A stretch of 51,914 nucleotides of DNA from Micromonospora rosaria (lineage in GTDB: Bacteria; Actinomycetota; Actinomycetes; Mycobacteriales; Micromonosporaceae): the NCBI RefSeq assembly GCF_001567585.1, contig NZ_LRQV01000038.1:1-51914 (forward strand), written 5' to 3'. Positions 51,709-51,914 of this stretch are shown piece by piece. Position 1 is the stretch's first letter. Each line of letters opens with the position of its first letter. The position numbers and the translations under genes are program-made. The notes under the pieces were generated by a model that made no database searches, was not told the DNA's origin, and worked only from the letters and a program-made list of their open reading frames with translations.

Positions 51709-51724
51709 ATCGACATATGTCGAT
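51709..51724. promoter_or_regulatory. 16-base perfect palindrome upstream of the glycoside hydrolase operon
   Basis: ATCGACATATGTCGAT is fully self-complementary and lies 20 bases before the GH43 ATG, in the only AT-rich segment (51705-51735) of this upstream region. It looks like an operator for a sugar-responsive dimeric repressor overlapping the promoter. The regulator is not in the window. Confidence 0.6.
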
Positions 51725-51914
51725 ATGTTTGCCCGGTTTCCCCCCGGGAGGACCGGGGACCGGTGGTCAGCCCTGGACCACGCCGGGAGCGGACCCCGGC
51801 GTGCGGTGGTGCGGCGCAACGACGCCGCGCGCCGGACCGGGTACGGCCCCGGGGTGCGCCCCGGCGGTCGGCGTGCGGGGGCGACCCGGACCGTGGCGCG
51901 CGACCCCGGTCGTG

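Noticed and set aside
47399..51709. Long plus-strand open frame opposite the two glycoside hydrolases
   Set aside because: Composition is Val/Gly/Arg-rich without domains. The minus strand encodes secreted enzymes with signal peptides, motifs and ribosome sites.

Overview
The window is very GC-rich, uses GTG starts freely, and most operons run on 1- to 4-base stop/start overlaps. Together with the gene content (fused Mnh subunit A/B, a DUF5954 protein, actinobacterial NRPS genes) and a 54-base palindromic repeat of a type I associate with Micromonospora and Salinispora, this points to a high-GC actinomycete, most likely Micromonosporaceae. The genus is an inference. No tRNA, rRNA, CRISPR array or transposase gene was recognised.

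Region 1 (1-18 kb) is an organosulfur-scavenging region. ssuD (-) is divergent from ssuA-ssuC-ssuB (+), which runs on into a methanethiol oxidase (SBP56 family) gene and a coupled membrane-protein gene. A second set, all on the minus strand, runs from a DUF1684 gene and a flavin reductase gene at about 17.9 kb, through a peptide/nickel-type ABC transporter (binding protein, two permeases, fused double ATPase), to four further luciferase-like flavin-dependent monooxygenases ending at 6.0 kb. The same 17-base dyad, CCTAC-N7-GTAGG, lies in the ssuD/ssuA intergenic region and upstream of the DUF1684 gene. This suggests that one regulator controls both sets.

Region 2 (18.1-24.3 kb) is a complete mnh/mrp Na+/H+ antiporter operon, A(B)-C-D-E-F-G on the minus strand. 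The A gene carries a one-base frameshift inside its MnhB-like part. Region 3 (24.4-31.4 kb) holds hrpB, an MFS gene that looks frameshifted and C-terminally truncated, a DUF5954 gene with an internal duplication, an unrecognised gene and an aldo/keto reductase gene.

Region 4 (31.7-46.0 kb) is a compact NRPS cluster. A tandem-condensation-domain protein (-) is divergent from a plus-strand operon encoding a C-A-T-TE protein with a fused MFS exporter, an acyl/aryl-adenylate ligase, a C-A-T module and a free carrier protein. The logic suggests an N-acylated dipeptide-like product released by a thioesterase with a Cys nucleophile and exported by the fused transporter. One copy of the 54-base repeat lies in frame inside the second adenylation domain.

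Region 5 (46.0-51.9 kb) has a KDPG/KHG aldolase gene and a two-gene operon for secreted glycoside hydrolases (a GH43-type enzyme and a large (alpha/alpha)6-type enzyme). The two share a homologous C-terminal module. A perfect 16-base palindrome lies upstream of the operon, and the second copy of the 54-base repeat sits just past its end.
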